Shown: piece after piece, positions 46,263-56,267 of the stretch
How positions within the stretch are numbered: position 1 is the first letter of the stretch
Layout: each line of letters starts with the position of its first letter
From: Crocodylus rhombifer
Lineage: Eukaryota; Chordata; Crocodylia; Crocodylidae
DNA: 64,000 bases
NCBI GenBank assembly: GCA_038503035.1
Contig: JAVSML010024622.1
Coordinates: 701,255 to 765,254 of the forward strand
Direction: 5' to 3'
Notes under the pieces: model-generated
What the model saw: only the letters and a program-made list of their open reading frames with translations
What the model was told of the DNA's origin: nothing
Databases searched by the model: none
Program-made: the position numbers and the translations under genes

Positions 46263-46999
46263 AGCTTTAAGAGTAAGAATGCAGAGCTCCTGTGCCTTTT
46301 TGAAATTAAGTAAATTAAAGCTTATGTACTTTTACTCACATACTCATTCTGGTCTTTAGCTAGAACATTAAAACACAAGACAGGATTCTAGTATGTTTTG
46401 TAGCTGAATAACAGTTAGCAAAAGAAAAATGTCATGGTGGTATATAGTATAATATTTCTTATAACATACATTTCCTCAATATAGACACCAGAAATAATTG
46501 TTTTAGAATTGAGCAGCTAGTTTTTATATTGCATTAAGTCTATTACAAAAGCACACCCAGTAAAAATGTTTTGTACTTACACTATTTTATTTAAAATATC
46601 TGAACAGATAATCCCCATTTCCAGCATCTTAGTAAAAGATAACTTTGTCAGCCAATGAACTTTCTTTGGTTCCTACTGAAACCAGTAGGAATTTTTTCTT
46701 TGGTAGGAGCAGTAGTATCCACTGAGAATACTAAGTCACTTAGGTATTTAAAAATCAAGATCATTTATAAATAAAAACCCTTATCAAATGTGAGAATAAA
46801 AATACTTTTTTCCTACCTAAAAATCTAGGAATTGACAATAGGCATGAAAAACAGTACAACGTTCTTAACACCACCATACTTTACTACAGAAATGTTCCAG
46901 ATTCTAAAAACTGTAAAAGACTACATTTTCTTTTAGTGTGAAATAAGTAGTTATTGTCACTCTTCTCAAAACACAACAACAAAAAATAGGCAAAGAACC
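46263..46999. other. Unannotated AT-rich stretch
   Basis: No gene or recognisable repeat found before composition changes at about 47000. Confidence 0.5.
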
Positions 47000-47564
47000 T
47001 GTAATGTTAAAGCTGTGGCACCAGGAGACACCAACAGGGGCTGGAAGCACCGGGGGCAGACCCTGACACTTCCAAATAAGGGAACAGGGACACCCACACG
47101 ATGGAGAACTTACCTCTCAGGCAGGCCACGGCAGAGAGGGAGCTGCATGAGCGGGCATTTCACCAGCTCTTTAAGTGGCTGTCAATCAAGCTGGGCAGCA
47201 GCCAGCTGATGATGTCAGCTGGGGCCGCCACTGCAGGAGATTTAAAAACCCTGCTAGAAGTCAGGCGGGGGGAGAAAGCCAGCGGGGAGAATGCCAGGCA
47301 CGTTGAGACCCGGTGAGCCAGCAAGAAGGATCTCCACAACCTTATTCCATGGCAGAGGAGCGAGGGCATTGGCTGACATCTGGCCAGGAACTGGCAAATC
47401 CCAGCACCAGAGCATTAGAGGCTCCAAGATGGCGATTCTCATTAAGAGAATCGACTGACTCCATCGACTTGGATCCTGAAGCCAGCATTCTAGGCCTCAG
47501 AGTCAGTGTAGGGTGGTCAGGCTGATTGTCTGTGCTGTACCCATGGTTATAGGGTGGATGCTGT
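47000..47564 (+). other. Unassigned 5' part of the Gmr1 locus
   Basis: This GC-rich stretch has a 71-codon frame (47101-47316) with no recognised domain. It may be LTR U3 or leader sequence. A perfect 8-bp inverted repeat with a 5-nt loop lies at 47433-47453 (CGATTCTC ATTAA GAGAATCG). Confidence 0.35.
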
Positions 47565-47780
47565 TCTGGCCAACGCATGTGCCATAGCCCTGAGTCAGGG
47601 TGGTGACACAAAGACTCACATGGCTAGTGAGTGGATGGGGTGTAGGGAAGGCGGAGCCCCAAGAACCACCGCGGCAAACCTGTTTTCCATGAAGTCGTGG
47701 TAGGGGAGTTAGGGTGACCCAGACCACGGAGTGGGAACATATTCACAGCGCCAACTGGGGGTGCCACAGTGGTGCACTGG
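47565..47780 (+). repeat. Gmr1 LTR end and leader/PBS-like segment, first copy
   Basis: This segment recurs in the same orientation at 54228-54485: shared 'gccatagccctgagtcaggg', 'aggcggag.cc..agaacca' and 'gaagtcgtgg'-type text. Near its end 'aacatattcaca' is followed by 'gcgccaactgggggtgcc', which has the look of an LTR end plus a primer-binding site. The first copy lacks about 60 bp present in the second. LTR start and tRNA primer are not resolved. Confidence 0.5.
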
Positions 47781-48470
47781 CCAGGAACTCAGCCATCAGA
47801 GGATCAGAGATCACGACCCAGGAGAAGCAGTCATGCAGCCAACAGCCATGGCCCACGCAGAACTCCTAACCCAGGCCATTCAGGCGACCAGCCAAATGCT
47901 GGAGATGCAACAAAGGAAGGGAGCGCATCAGCAGGAATGGATGCAGCGCAATATATCCCTGTTTAAGATGCCTCGGATGACTCGAGATGACAATCCGGAA
48001 GCCTACATAGAGGCATTCAAGCAAACAGCCATACAGCCATGGATCGTTTGCAGTAGGCTCAACAGCTAGGTGCCCTGGTTGTAGACAAGGCCCAGGCTGC
48101 ATATCAGGCAGTACTAAGAGAAGAGGCCCACAACTATGATACAATGAAGGCGGTCATTCTGTACAGGCTCGAAATATCACCTGAGAGTTACAGACAGGCC
48201 TTCCGAGCGTGGAAAAGAAAAGATGCCAAGAGACCTCACAACCTCCTCCAATACCTATGGGATGCCCTGAATAAATGGCTCCCAGTGAACTGGTTTGACC
48301 AGGAGGGGGTGATAGACCAGATCCTACTGGAACAGTTCCTTTGGGACCTGGAAGAAGAGACCCACACGTGGGTGAGGTGACATCAGCCACAGAGCAGTGA
48401 AGAGGCCCTCCACCTGGCTGAGGCATTTTTGGTCTTAGAGAATGAGCGCGGCTGCAGTTGTGGCTCATGT
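47731..48470 (+). pseudogene. Gmr1 gag with SCAN-like capsid domain
   Basis: The frame runs from about 47731 through LFKMPRMTRDDNPEAYIEAF. It shifts near 48040-48060, then continues ALVVDKAQAAYQAV, NYDTMKAVILYRLEISPESY, ALNKWLPVNWFDQEGV, DQILLEQFL and THTWV. A TGA at 48378-48380 replaces an expected Arg codon, and the reading continues HQPQSSEEALHLAEAFL. This is the SCAN/capsid C-terminal fold, which packs element RNA into particles. A host SCAN zinc-finger gene is ruled out by the protease and integrase that follow. Confidence 0.8.
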
Positions 48471-48539
48471 CCCCCCAGTTGTGAACCTTGTATGGGAAGA
48501 AGAGAAGAAGATAGGACCCTAGAAGGGGGTGGGCAAGGG

Positions 48540-48960
48540 GAGTGGTCTGCTACTGTTGTGACTGGTTTTGCCACAACTGGGCTGTGGGCTAGTGTGTGCC
48601 CCGATCCCCAGAGTCAAGCCCAGGAAAGTAGAGTGAGGCAAGCCCATGGGCTGCAGTTTTGGCATGGCCTTGCAGGAGAGAGGCTGGAAGCATCCAGTAG
48701 TTATGACGTGGATCAGTGACCAGGCAATGCAAGCAACCTTGGACACCAGATCCTCACAGTCACTGCTCCGTGCGGACCTGGCCCTGAAAGTCGGCAAAAG
48801 GAAGGCCAGAGTCCTAGTTATGACCAGCATCGTGGGTGAAGAAATGCATTTGAAAGCTGCTACCTCCCATTGAGGGTGATGGAATTCCAGGGTGAGCTGA
48901 GGGTTAGGCTGGCCCTGGCATTAGCCTGCCAGATGGTCCTGGACTGTGAATGGGACCCAC
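48540..48960 (+). pseudogene. Gmr1 zinc-knuckle remnant and aspartic protease region
   Basis: Near 48550-48600 a Cys/His-rich remnant (CYCCDWFCHNW, then a stop and CVP) sits where the Gag zinc knuckle should be. At about 48700-48800 the frame reads ATLDTRSSQSLLRADL. This is the retropepsin active-site region, in which the usual D-T-G reads D-T-R. The Gly-to-Arg change alone would abolish cleavage activity. The protease normally matures Gag and Pol. Confidence 0.65.
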
Positions 48961-49286
48961 TATACACAGTACTAGAATGGGTAAGAGCGTCAGAAGAAGA
49001 GAGGAGATGCCTACAGAGAGCTGAGGGCGGGGCTGAGAAAGTGAGCCCCCAGCAAGGAGAACACAAGAAGACAAGCATAGATTTGGATCAGGTGGCCAGC
49101 ACGGCTCAGTTCCAAAAGGCCCAGCAGGAAGACCCAGAGTTGCAACAACTGCTTGCTGAGGACCCAAGAGAGGGGACATCAGCGAACGCAGCCTACTATG
49201 AGGTAAAGAGGGATCTTCTGCATTGGGTTCAGAGGGGGCAGGAAGCTGGTACTGAAAGACATCAACTGGTGGTACCCAGCCTGTTC
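48870..49286 (+). pseudogene. Gmr1 pol segment before integrase
   Basis: The 175-codon frame contains FQKAQQEDPELQQLLAEDP, a string before RDLLHWVQRG and HQLVVPSLF. This is the typical N-terminal extension of gypsy integrases, directly upstream of the HHCC zinc finger. It follows the protease without any RT or RNase H, supporting the Gmr1 domain order. The last part of the frame (after VVPSLF) is CR1 antisense DNA. Confidence 0.7.
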
Positions 49287-49376
49287 CATAGATTTCATAG
49301 ACATTTGGGCTGGAAGGGACCCCAGAGGACCACTGAGTCCAGTCCCCTGCCCCAGGGGCAGGAAGTCAGCAGGGAT

Positions 49377-51372
49377 CATAGGATCCCAGTAAGATAAGCA
49401 TCCAAATGTGTCTAGAAGGCGTTCAAAGTGGGTGCTTGAACCGCCTCCGGCAGCAGTCTATTCCAAAACTTGGGGGCTCGGACAGTGAAGTTCTTTCTTA
49501 TGTCCAGCCTGAATCGGTTGCAGCGGAGTTTGTGACCATTCAATCTTGTCATCCCTTGAGACGCTCTGGTGAACAGACATTCCCCCAGATCCTGATGAGC
49601 ACCCAGATAAACTTATAGGTGGCCACCAGATCAACCCTGAGCCTGTGCTTTTCCAGGCTGAAGAGCCCCATGGCTCCCAGCCTTTCACCATAAGGTCTGT
49701 TTTCCTGACCTCTGATCATGCATGTGGCTCTCCTCTGCACCCTCAAGCTTCTCCACATCCTTTTTTAATTGGAGCCCAAAACTGGACGCAGTACTCCAGC
49801 TGCGGCCTCACCAAGGCCAAGTACAATGGGAGAATGACGTCCCGGGATTTGCTTGAGAAGCACCTATGGATGCAAGCCAGCGTTTTGCTCACTTTACTAG
49901 CCACAGCATCACACTGAGGGCTCGTGTTCATATTGTAGTCAACCATGACCCCCAAGTCCCTTTCATCTGTAGTGCTAACCAGCGTAGCACTACCGAGCCT
50001 ATAAGCATGCTGCAGGTTTTCCCTCCCAAGGTGGAGAACCTTGCATTTTCTGGTGTTGAACACCATCAGGTTCTGGTCCACCCATTTCATGAGCCTGTCA
50101 AGATCCTTCTGGATCACCCTCCTGTCCTCAGGTATGAATGCTTTACCCCAGAGTTTGGTGTCATTGGCAAACTTGGCCAGTCCACTTCTGACACCAGTGT
50201 CTACATCACTGATGAAGATGTTAAATAGTATATGCCCTAGGACAGAGCCTTGAGGGACCCTGCTGGTCACAGCTCATCAAGACAATTGACTCCCATTGAC
50301 CACCACCCTCTGGGTCCTACCTAGCCAATTCCCCAGCCAGCGGATTGTGCTGAGGTCGAGGCCACTGTTAGCCAGTTTAGCCAAGAGGTGATAGTGGGAT
50401 GCCAGATTGAAGGCTTTTTTAAAGTCAAGGTATACAATGTCAATCTCTTCCCCCTTGTCCAGGTGATAAGTCACCTGGTCATAAAAGGAAATGGGATTGG
50501 TCAAGCAAGACCTACCTGCAACAAACCCATGCTGGGTATCCCTCAGGATATTGCCTTCAGCTAGTCTGTTAAGGATGGCCTCCTTGATAATCTTTTCCAA
50601 GACCTTCCCCAGGATAGAGGTCAGGCTGATGGGCCTGTAGTTTGCCAGATCTACTTGCCTCCCTTTCTTGAAGACAGGCACAACATTGGCCCTCTTCCAA
50701 TCATCAGGCACTTCACCAGAGCGCCAGGAGCTCTCAAAGATCCATGCCAGGGGCTGAGCTATGATGCTCGCCAGCTCCCTGAGTACACTTGGGTGTAACC
50801 TATCAGGGCTGGCTGACTTGAAGGTATCCAGTCTGTCAAGGTGTTCCTTCACGAGGTCAGCTTTGATGGAGGGCAAGGAATCTCCCTCACATGGGCCTCC
50901 CTGACCCATAGTGGGCAGGGCCGTCCCATAGAACTGGTGAAAAACTGATGCAAAGTACCCATTTAGCAAGTTTGCTTTTTCCTGGGCATCAGTTGCCAGT
51001 TGCCCCATCTGGTTTAGCAGCGGTCCAATGGTTGCCCTTGTTTTTCCTCCGGCTCCCCACATATCTAAAAAAGGACTTTTTATTTTCCTTGATATTTGTA
51101 GCTAGCTAGAGTTCCATCACAGCTTTGACTTTCGTGATTTGCTTTCTGCAGGTCCAGACCAGAGCAGAGTATTCCTCCTTGGTGGCAGTTCCAGTCCTCC
51201 ATCCTTTGTAGGTCTTCCTTTTAAGACGCAGGAGGTCCACCAGCTCCCTGGAGAGGCAAGGGGGCTGCTGTGCCCTTTTGTTGCCTTTCCTTCGAGACGG
51301 GATGGACTTTGCTTGCGCATCCAGGATTGCTCTCTTGAGGAGCAACCACTCATCCCAAACTCCCATCACCAT
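49377..51372 (-). pseudogene. CR1 ORF2 RT and C-terminus (copy C)
   Basis: On the minus strand the linker region (EWLLLKRAILDAQAKS, SRELVDLLRLKRK) leads to the RT fingers (SPDRLHPSVLRELAS, NYRPISLTSILGKVLE). LDFKKAFN follows, with the first catalytic Asp replaced in context, then [20 protein letters not shown]. The polymerase motif is FANDTKLWG: the first Asp of the catalytic pair is Asn (codon at 50163-50165 on the plus strand), consistent with CpG decay. A frameshift separates 50277 from 50270. The C-terminal [12 protein letters not shown] part lies at 49549-49758. Confidence 0.88.
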
Positions 51373-52259
51373 TGGGTTGTGGCCTTTTAGGGCCTCTCAG
51401 ACAAGCCTCCTTAGCTTGTCAAAGTCAGCTTTCCTGAAGTCGAGGACTTCTGTATTACTGACTGACTTGCTAGCTTTATGGCACACGGTGAAGATGATCA
51501 GCTCATAGTCACTGTCATCCAGCTTCCCTTTGATCGTTATGTTGCTTATTAGGTCACCCCCAGTTGCCAGTACAAGGTCAAGCAGCGTTTTACCTCTTGT
51601 TGGCCCACAGACTTCCTGTGCCAGTTAGAGGTCATTCACACATGAGAGAAAGCTTGCGACCACTGGGATTTGGCCGAGCACTCTTCCCTCAAGATGTCTG
51701 GGTAGTTAAAGTCTCCAATGACAGCCATACACTGGGATTGTGCAGCCTCAGCCAATTCCCTGGTGAACTCCTGGTCAAGGTCTTGACTCTGGGTAGGGGG
51801 TCTGTAGTAGTCCTCCACCATAGTATCCCCTGTGCTGTGTTCCCCACGGATTTTAATCCAGAGGGTCTCAAGTCATCACCATGGGTGCCAATGTTGGCTC
51901 GCAGGGATGTGTAGCTTTTCTTGACATAGAGAGCTATGCCCCCACCCCTTTTGCCCACTCGATCCCTCCTGTACAGGGTATAGCCATCTATACCCTCGGT
52001 CCAGTCATGGGGAGTCCCACCAGGTCTCCATTATCCCAAAGACATCATAGTTATTTGCATTTAGCAGGAGAATAAGTTTCTCCTGTTTATTCCCCAGGCT
52101 CCTGGCATTTGTGTATAGAAATGCAAGTGTCCCCTTGGGGGCCCTTGCCCTGCCTACATTTTGTTCCAGGGCTGGGGCGGGATCCCTTATGTGCCTTGGC
52201 CTGCTGGCTTTGCAAGGGCCGCTCAGTGGGCCGGCAGTGGCAGTGGTTCCCCCATCCAC
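51373..52259 (-). pseudogene. CR1 ORF2 endonuclease (copy C)
   Basis: The minus-strand reading begins LAFLYTNARSLGNKQEKL, then GIMETWWDSP (catalytic Glu region). After a frame change it reads GGGIALYVKKSYTSLRAN and AVIGDFNYPDI, and reaches SKSA/DFRKADFD-type sequence near 51440. These are the apurinic-type endonuclease blocks that nick the target for CR1 insertion. At least two frameshifts and stops are present. Confidence 0.85.
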
Positions 52260-52267
52260 CGGCAGGC

Positions 52268-52820
52268 TTAGTTTGAAACCCAGTGGAGCAGGTCAGCCAG
52301 TCTGGCTGAGAAGAGCCTCCTCCTCAATGGAGAGAGGTAGAGGTCAACCCTTCCCAGCAGCTCACTGCCTCTCTCTCCAAAGAGCAGACAGTGGTCGTGG
52401 AAGCCAAAGCCTTCCCGATGACACCAGTGCCGCAGTCTTTGGTTGACTACCTGGATCCTCCTCTCCCTCCTCAGCCCATAGCCTGAGACTGGGAGGATCG
52501 AAGAAAACACCACCTGTGCCCCTAGACCCTTTAGTCCCACACCCAAATCCCTGTAGCGCCTCATGACCCGGCTGGGAGCACTCCGAGCTGTGTCATTGGT
52601 GCCCACATGGATGAGGAGCATGGGATAGTGGTCAGTGGGCTGGAGGAGCTTTGGGATCTTCTCTGCAATGTCTCGGATACGGGCTCCCAGGAAGCAGCAA
52701 ACTTTCCAGGCTAAGAGGTCGGGGTGGCAAATTACCCCTTCAGTCCCCCTCAGGATGGAGTCTCCCATGACAAACACTTTGCGTTTGGTCTTAGAGAAAG
52801 CAGGGGCAAATTTGGCCGTT
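52268..52820 (-). pseudogene. CR1 ORF1 GDSL/SGNH esterase domain (copy C)
   Basis: The 189-codon minus-strand frame carries the SGNH hydrolase blocks: VFVMGDSILRGTE (block I, nucleophile Ser), LLIHVGTNDTAR (block III) and a distal GRVDLYLSP. In copy B the distal block reads GRDGLHLSP, so here the catalytic-dyad His is replaced by Tyr, consistent with one C-to-T change. CR1 ORF1 proteins are known to carry an esterase of this type next to RNA-binding regions. The N-terminus is missing through 5' truncation at about 52822. The start shown is not the natural one. Confidence 0.88.
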
Positions 52821-52824
52821 GGTA

Positions 52825-53480
52825 CACGACACCACACTGAGAGGTCATCTGGGGTGCAACTCGTTCACGACTTCTTCTGACCCCAGTTGCAAGACTATGT
52901 AGATAGGTGGTGTGTGGTATGTTCCGAGTGCCAAAGAGCCCAGGAGTGGGGACCTCAGAAGGCCCCTCTACAACCCATGCCGGTGATTGACACACCCTCC
53001 TCTTGAATGGCGCTGGATATTGTGGGTCCTCTACCGACGTCCCATGCTGGGTACCAACATGTATTAGTATTGGTGGACTACGCTACATGTTTTCTGGAAG
53101 CGGTATTGCTCAGATCGATTACAGCAACCCTGGTGGCAGAGGAACTATTAAAGTGGATCACACGTGTAGGGATTCCTCACAAGATACTTACTGACCAGGT
53201 ACTCAATTTTATGTCAGGAGTGATGAAGGCTCTGTGCAGCACACTGGGCCTCAACCGTCTAAAGACGTCCATATACCACCCCCAGACCAAACAGGTTAGT
53301 GGAGAGGCTCAACGGGACCATCAGAATGCTCAGGAGGTGAGCACAAGATGACCCAGACAAGTGGGATACAGTACTAACTCTGCTGTTATTTGCACTGTGT
53401 GATGCACCCCAAGAGTCTACTCAATTCTCGTCCTTCTAGCTCATATATGAACACAAGCCAAGGGGCCTGTTACAGATCAT
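52825..53480 (+). pseudogene. Gmr1 integrase, zinc finger and catalytic core
   Basis: After the CR1 the reading gives HDTTLRGHLG (His pair of the HHCC finger), then WCVVCSEC (Cys pair). The core follows in frame at 53007-53351: MALDIVGPLP (first catalytic Asp), LVLVDYATCFLEAV, KILTDQV (second Asp) and YHPQTKQVSGEAQRD (Glu). Then comes a shifted frame with VLTLLLFALCDAPQ and LIYEHKPRGLL. The D, D, E positions are recognisable, but frameshifts after 53340 and a stop near 53440 break the protein. Integrase joins element cDNA to the host genome. Confidence 0.82.
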
Positions 53481-53487
53481 CAGATAA

Positions 53488-53670
53488 AGTGGGAGAGGCC
53501 AGTGGGGTCAGGGATCACTGCCGAAAGATATCGGCATGAACTATAGGAACGGATAAGCAAAAGTACAGCAGATCGCATACCAAAATCTGAGAATGTCACA
53601 GGAATGGCAAAAAACCCAGTATCACTGCAAAATAAAACTGAGGAAATTCCTACCCAGAGATACCCCTTGG
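53488..53670 (+). pseudogene. Gmr1 integrase C-terminal piece, plus-strand arm
   Basis: The block from 'gtgggagaggccagtgg' to 'gaggaaattcctacccagag' encodes, with stops, the helical tail leading to KLRKFL. It is about 85-90% identical by eye to the reverse complement of about 54030-54205, so the two form an inverted pair some 370 bp apart. Confidence 0.75.
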
Positions 53671-53671
53671 G

Positions 53672-54225
53672 CCCGCCCAGGGGTCTCTAAGAACACATCC
53701 TGGAAGGCTCTCACCATCTCAGTCAGTTCCCATTGTTGCTCAGTGCTCAGGTCCTCCACAAACTAGACTTGTGCCCTAGGCATCTCACTGGTCCTCAATT
53801 CCAGACAAGGGGGTCCTAGCTCCTCCTCCTCCTCCTCATTGTGCTGCGCCATCCACCCTTGTAGTGTCTTCCAATCCTTGAAGAGGTTGACATGGTAGAT
53901 TTGATGTTCCCGTCGGCGTCTGGGTTTAACAACCTCGTAGTCCATGGGCCCCACCTGTCTGATCACCTTGAAGGGTCCTTGCCACATGGTGAGCTGCTTG
54001 CTTGTAGAGGAAGGAAGCAAAACCAGCACTATATCTCTGCATAGGAATTTCCTCAGTTTTATTTCACGGTCATACTGGGTTTTTTTCCGTTCCTGTGATG
54101 TTCTCAGATTTTGCCATATGATCCGCTGTGCTTTACTTATCTGTTCCTGTATTTTATCCCGATATCTTTTGGCAGTGAACCCTGCCCCCACTGGCCTCTC
54201 CCACTCTTCTCTAATGAAGAGAATA
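53672..54225 (-). pseudogene. Second Gmr1 fragment: integrase C-terminus joined to RT start
   Basis: The minus strand reads EEWERPVGAGFTAKRYRDKI, then DIVLVLLPSSTSKQLTMWQG and PFKVIRQVGPMDYEV (integrase C-terminal GPF/Y-like module). After HVNLFKDWK and a stop at about 53761 it continues FVEDLSTEQQWELTEMVRAF and QDVFLETPGRA, the sequence that begins the RT region in gypsy elements. Integrase running directly into RT is the Gmr1 gene order. It duplicates the last plus-strand piece in inverted orientation, so it is a second copy rather than a simple inversion. Confidence 0.78.
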
Positions 54226-54227
54226 CC

Positions 54228-54485
54228 ACTTTGGCCAATGCACGTGCCATAGCCCTGAGTCAGGGTGGAGACACAAAGACCTATGTGGCTGGCAAGTGGA
54301 CAGGGTGTAGGGGAGGCGGAGTCCCGAGAACCACCACGGCTAACCCCTGAGTATCCCATCTTCAGGCTGAGGGGGAAGGAACACCACTGAACCCCTCCTT
54401 TATACTCGCCATCAAGTCGTGGCAGAAAAGTTGGGGGGACCCAGACTGCAGAGCAGGAACATACAGTGCCATATGGTGGCACCAC
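54228..54485 (+). repeat. Gmr1 LTR end and leader/PBS-like segment, second copy
   Basis: It matches 47565-47780 in the same orientation and carries about 60 bp the first copy lacks ('tatcccatcttcaggctgag' region). It ends with 'aacatacag', then 'tgccatatggtggcacc'. It directly abuts the inverted integrase-RT fragment. Composition drops to AT-rich DNA after 54490, which marks the element edge. Confidence 0.55.
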
Positions 54486-55024
54486 AGCTGAACTGCCTTA
54501 TCTGCATTTTTAAATATTTACAAGTAGTCCACTAAAGCCAGGACATATACTAATATTCCAATAACTGACCTACAGAAGTCAGGCAGAAGGCTAGTACTGG
54601 CAACAAAAATTATTAATATTAATTTGATCTACAGGTGTAATAATGTGAACAGAATTACTTGTGAGTGTTGTGCTCAGTCCAACAAGGTTTAAAATACATA
54701 CTCATTTAATTATTTAAGAAAGATGTTACTGATCTAAAGGGATATTGGGACATACATTCTGGAGGACTGGCACAACTAAAATGTCTAAACAGTTACTAAT
54801 GCTTGTGTTCATTGTTGTTTACCCCAACACAAACAGCTTTATAGCCTTAACATTGGATCTTGACTGACTGTCCGATACTTACCATAACATAAAACATTTT
54901 TTAAAAGAGTGAGTTTATATCCTGTTATAAATAAACTAAAAAAACAAAGAGGCTTGCCTTTGCTTTCAAGCACTTTGGAGATGAACTGCATTATTCAAAA
55001 GTAATGAGGCTGTGGGTGAGTGGG
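54486..55024. other. Unannotated AT-rich stretch
   Basis: No gene or assignable repeat. Confidence 0.5.
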
Positions 55025-55520
55025 GAGTAGGAGCTAGGACTGAGATCAGGGGGTAATGACAGCATGGAGCCAGGACTCAGGGCAGAGCCATGATCCACTG
55101 CCTGCACATCCCTGTAATGGGCGCCAGTTCCATGGTGAGCAGATCATGGCTGTGCCTCAGGCCCCAGCTTTATGTTGTCATGGCCCTGAAATCCTCATCC
55201 CACCCTCAACCCCTGCTCCCAGACACTGCTCCCCACCCATTCAAGGCCACATGCCCTCCAACCAGCCAACCATGTCCTTCCCACTCTGGTCCCAAGCCTG
55301 TCTCCTTGGAGACCCCAGGATCGCTGGGCAATGACAGCACGGGGCCAGGGCCTGAGGCAGTGCCATGATCTGCTCCTCACATACCTTTCCCTGAAGAACT
55401 GGCTCCTATCGTAGAAGCACCCAGAGATCCCGATCCCAGTCCCAGTCCCACCCACCCATCCCATCCTGGTCCTGGATGCTGCTCCCCACCTGCCCGTGGC
55501 CCCATCCCAACTGAATGCGG
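55025..55520. repeat. hAT-family GC-rich repeat, tandem-duplicated
   Basis: The segment 'aatgacagca.gg.gccagg' followed by 'gccatgatc..ct' occurs at about 55056 and again at about 55331, a spacing of about 275 bp. The same words occur in the hAT element at 2329-2866 (about 2545-2600). Both strands carry 89-92 codon frames without domains. Confidence 0.5.
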
Positions 55521-56267
55521 GGCAGAGCCACTTAGAGAGCTTTGATGAGTTGTTTTTCTTTACTTTTTTTGTCTTAAATTAGCACACTTTTCACTGAGAG
55601 TAACATAATCTAAGATACAGTTTAGCAGTATGAAGTGCATAATCTCATCTGAAATAGTTACAAACTTGTGAAAACCATAACCTTTTAACCTCACAGTCCA
55701 TTAGCAACAGTAGGTTCAGGTAAATATAAACACATCACTCAGTGCAAGCTAAAGTAAAGCAATGGAGGAAATAACACAGGAAGTTCCAGAACGAATGAAC
55801 AGAAAGAAGAAGTTTCAGAGAGCTTGAACTGCTTCACTATAGGTTGTTGCGGTCCTGTTTTTGTTGTAGGTGTTGGAAACCCTTGATGTGGGGAAAAATA
55901 GTGCAGAAGGGAGAGTGAAGCAATGGGGTTTAATCTATTTCTTTCAAAGTAATACACTTGGAAAAAAGCAGTAGCAGTAACAAAAATTTTGCACTACTTC
56001 AACTCACTTGATTGCTGGATCTCAAGGTGCTTTGCAAATATTAACAATTTATGTAAGAATCAAGGTCACAAGGCAATTCCATGACCAAGCCAGCAAAAGC
56101 ACACCATGACTTCTAGTCTTCTACTTTAGGCCACGTTGTGCCTCTCCTTTTAGGGAAATAGTGAAACTTCCTAATTAAAAAGAACACTGTAGGAGTAGAG
56201 TATAACTAGAGGTAATTAGATGTTAATAAGAAAGAACATTTAAGATGAAATATAAAGATAATTGTGA
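55521..56267. other. Unannotated stretch
   Basis: No gene or clear repeat found. Confidence 0.5.

Larger units (their letters stand above)
49287..52822 (-). mobile_element. CR1 LINE, copy C, antisense, inserted in Gmr1 integrase
   Basis: Read on the minus strand it runs from a 5'-truncated ORF1 (from about 52820) with esterase domain, through ORF2 endonuclease and RT, to the 3' UTR and the end 'gtctatgaaatctatgg' near 49287. The plus-strand Gmr1 reading breaks after QLVVPS at about 49280 and resumes with HDTTLRGHLG at about 52825, which fixes both edges. It is related to copies A and B but distinguishable. Frames are broken in several places and the RT motif reads FAND. Confidence 0.92.
47000..53670 (+). 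mobile_element. Gmr1-like Ty3/gypsy retrotransposon, degenerate, split by CR1
   Basis: On the plus strand the order is LTR/leader (about 47565-47780), Gag with a SCAN-like domain, a protease motif, then directly the pre-integrase region and integrase (INT). No RT lies between protease and integrase. Gmr1-type elements are known for having integrase upstream of RT, and the SCAN domain is known to derive from their Gag. A CR1 copy (49287-52822, antisense) interrupts the integrase zinc finger. The element ends abruptly at about 53670 against an inverted second fragment. Many stops make it inactive. Confidence 0.78.

Noticed and set aside
48144..48380. Possible host SCAN-domain zinc-finger gene
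   Set aside because: The SCAN-like region is preceded by a Gag leader and followed by protease and integrase motifs, so it is a Gmr1 Gag relic. No zinc-finger array follows.
52268..52837. Possible host GDSL lipase/esterase gene on the minus strand
   Set aside because: It sits directly upstream of CR1 endonuclease and RT in the same orientation and matches the ORF1 relic of copy B. It is a retrotransposon domain.
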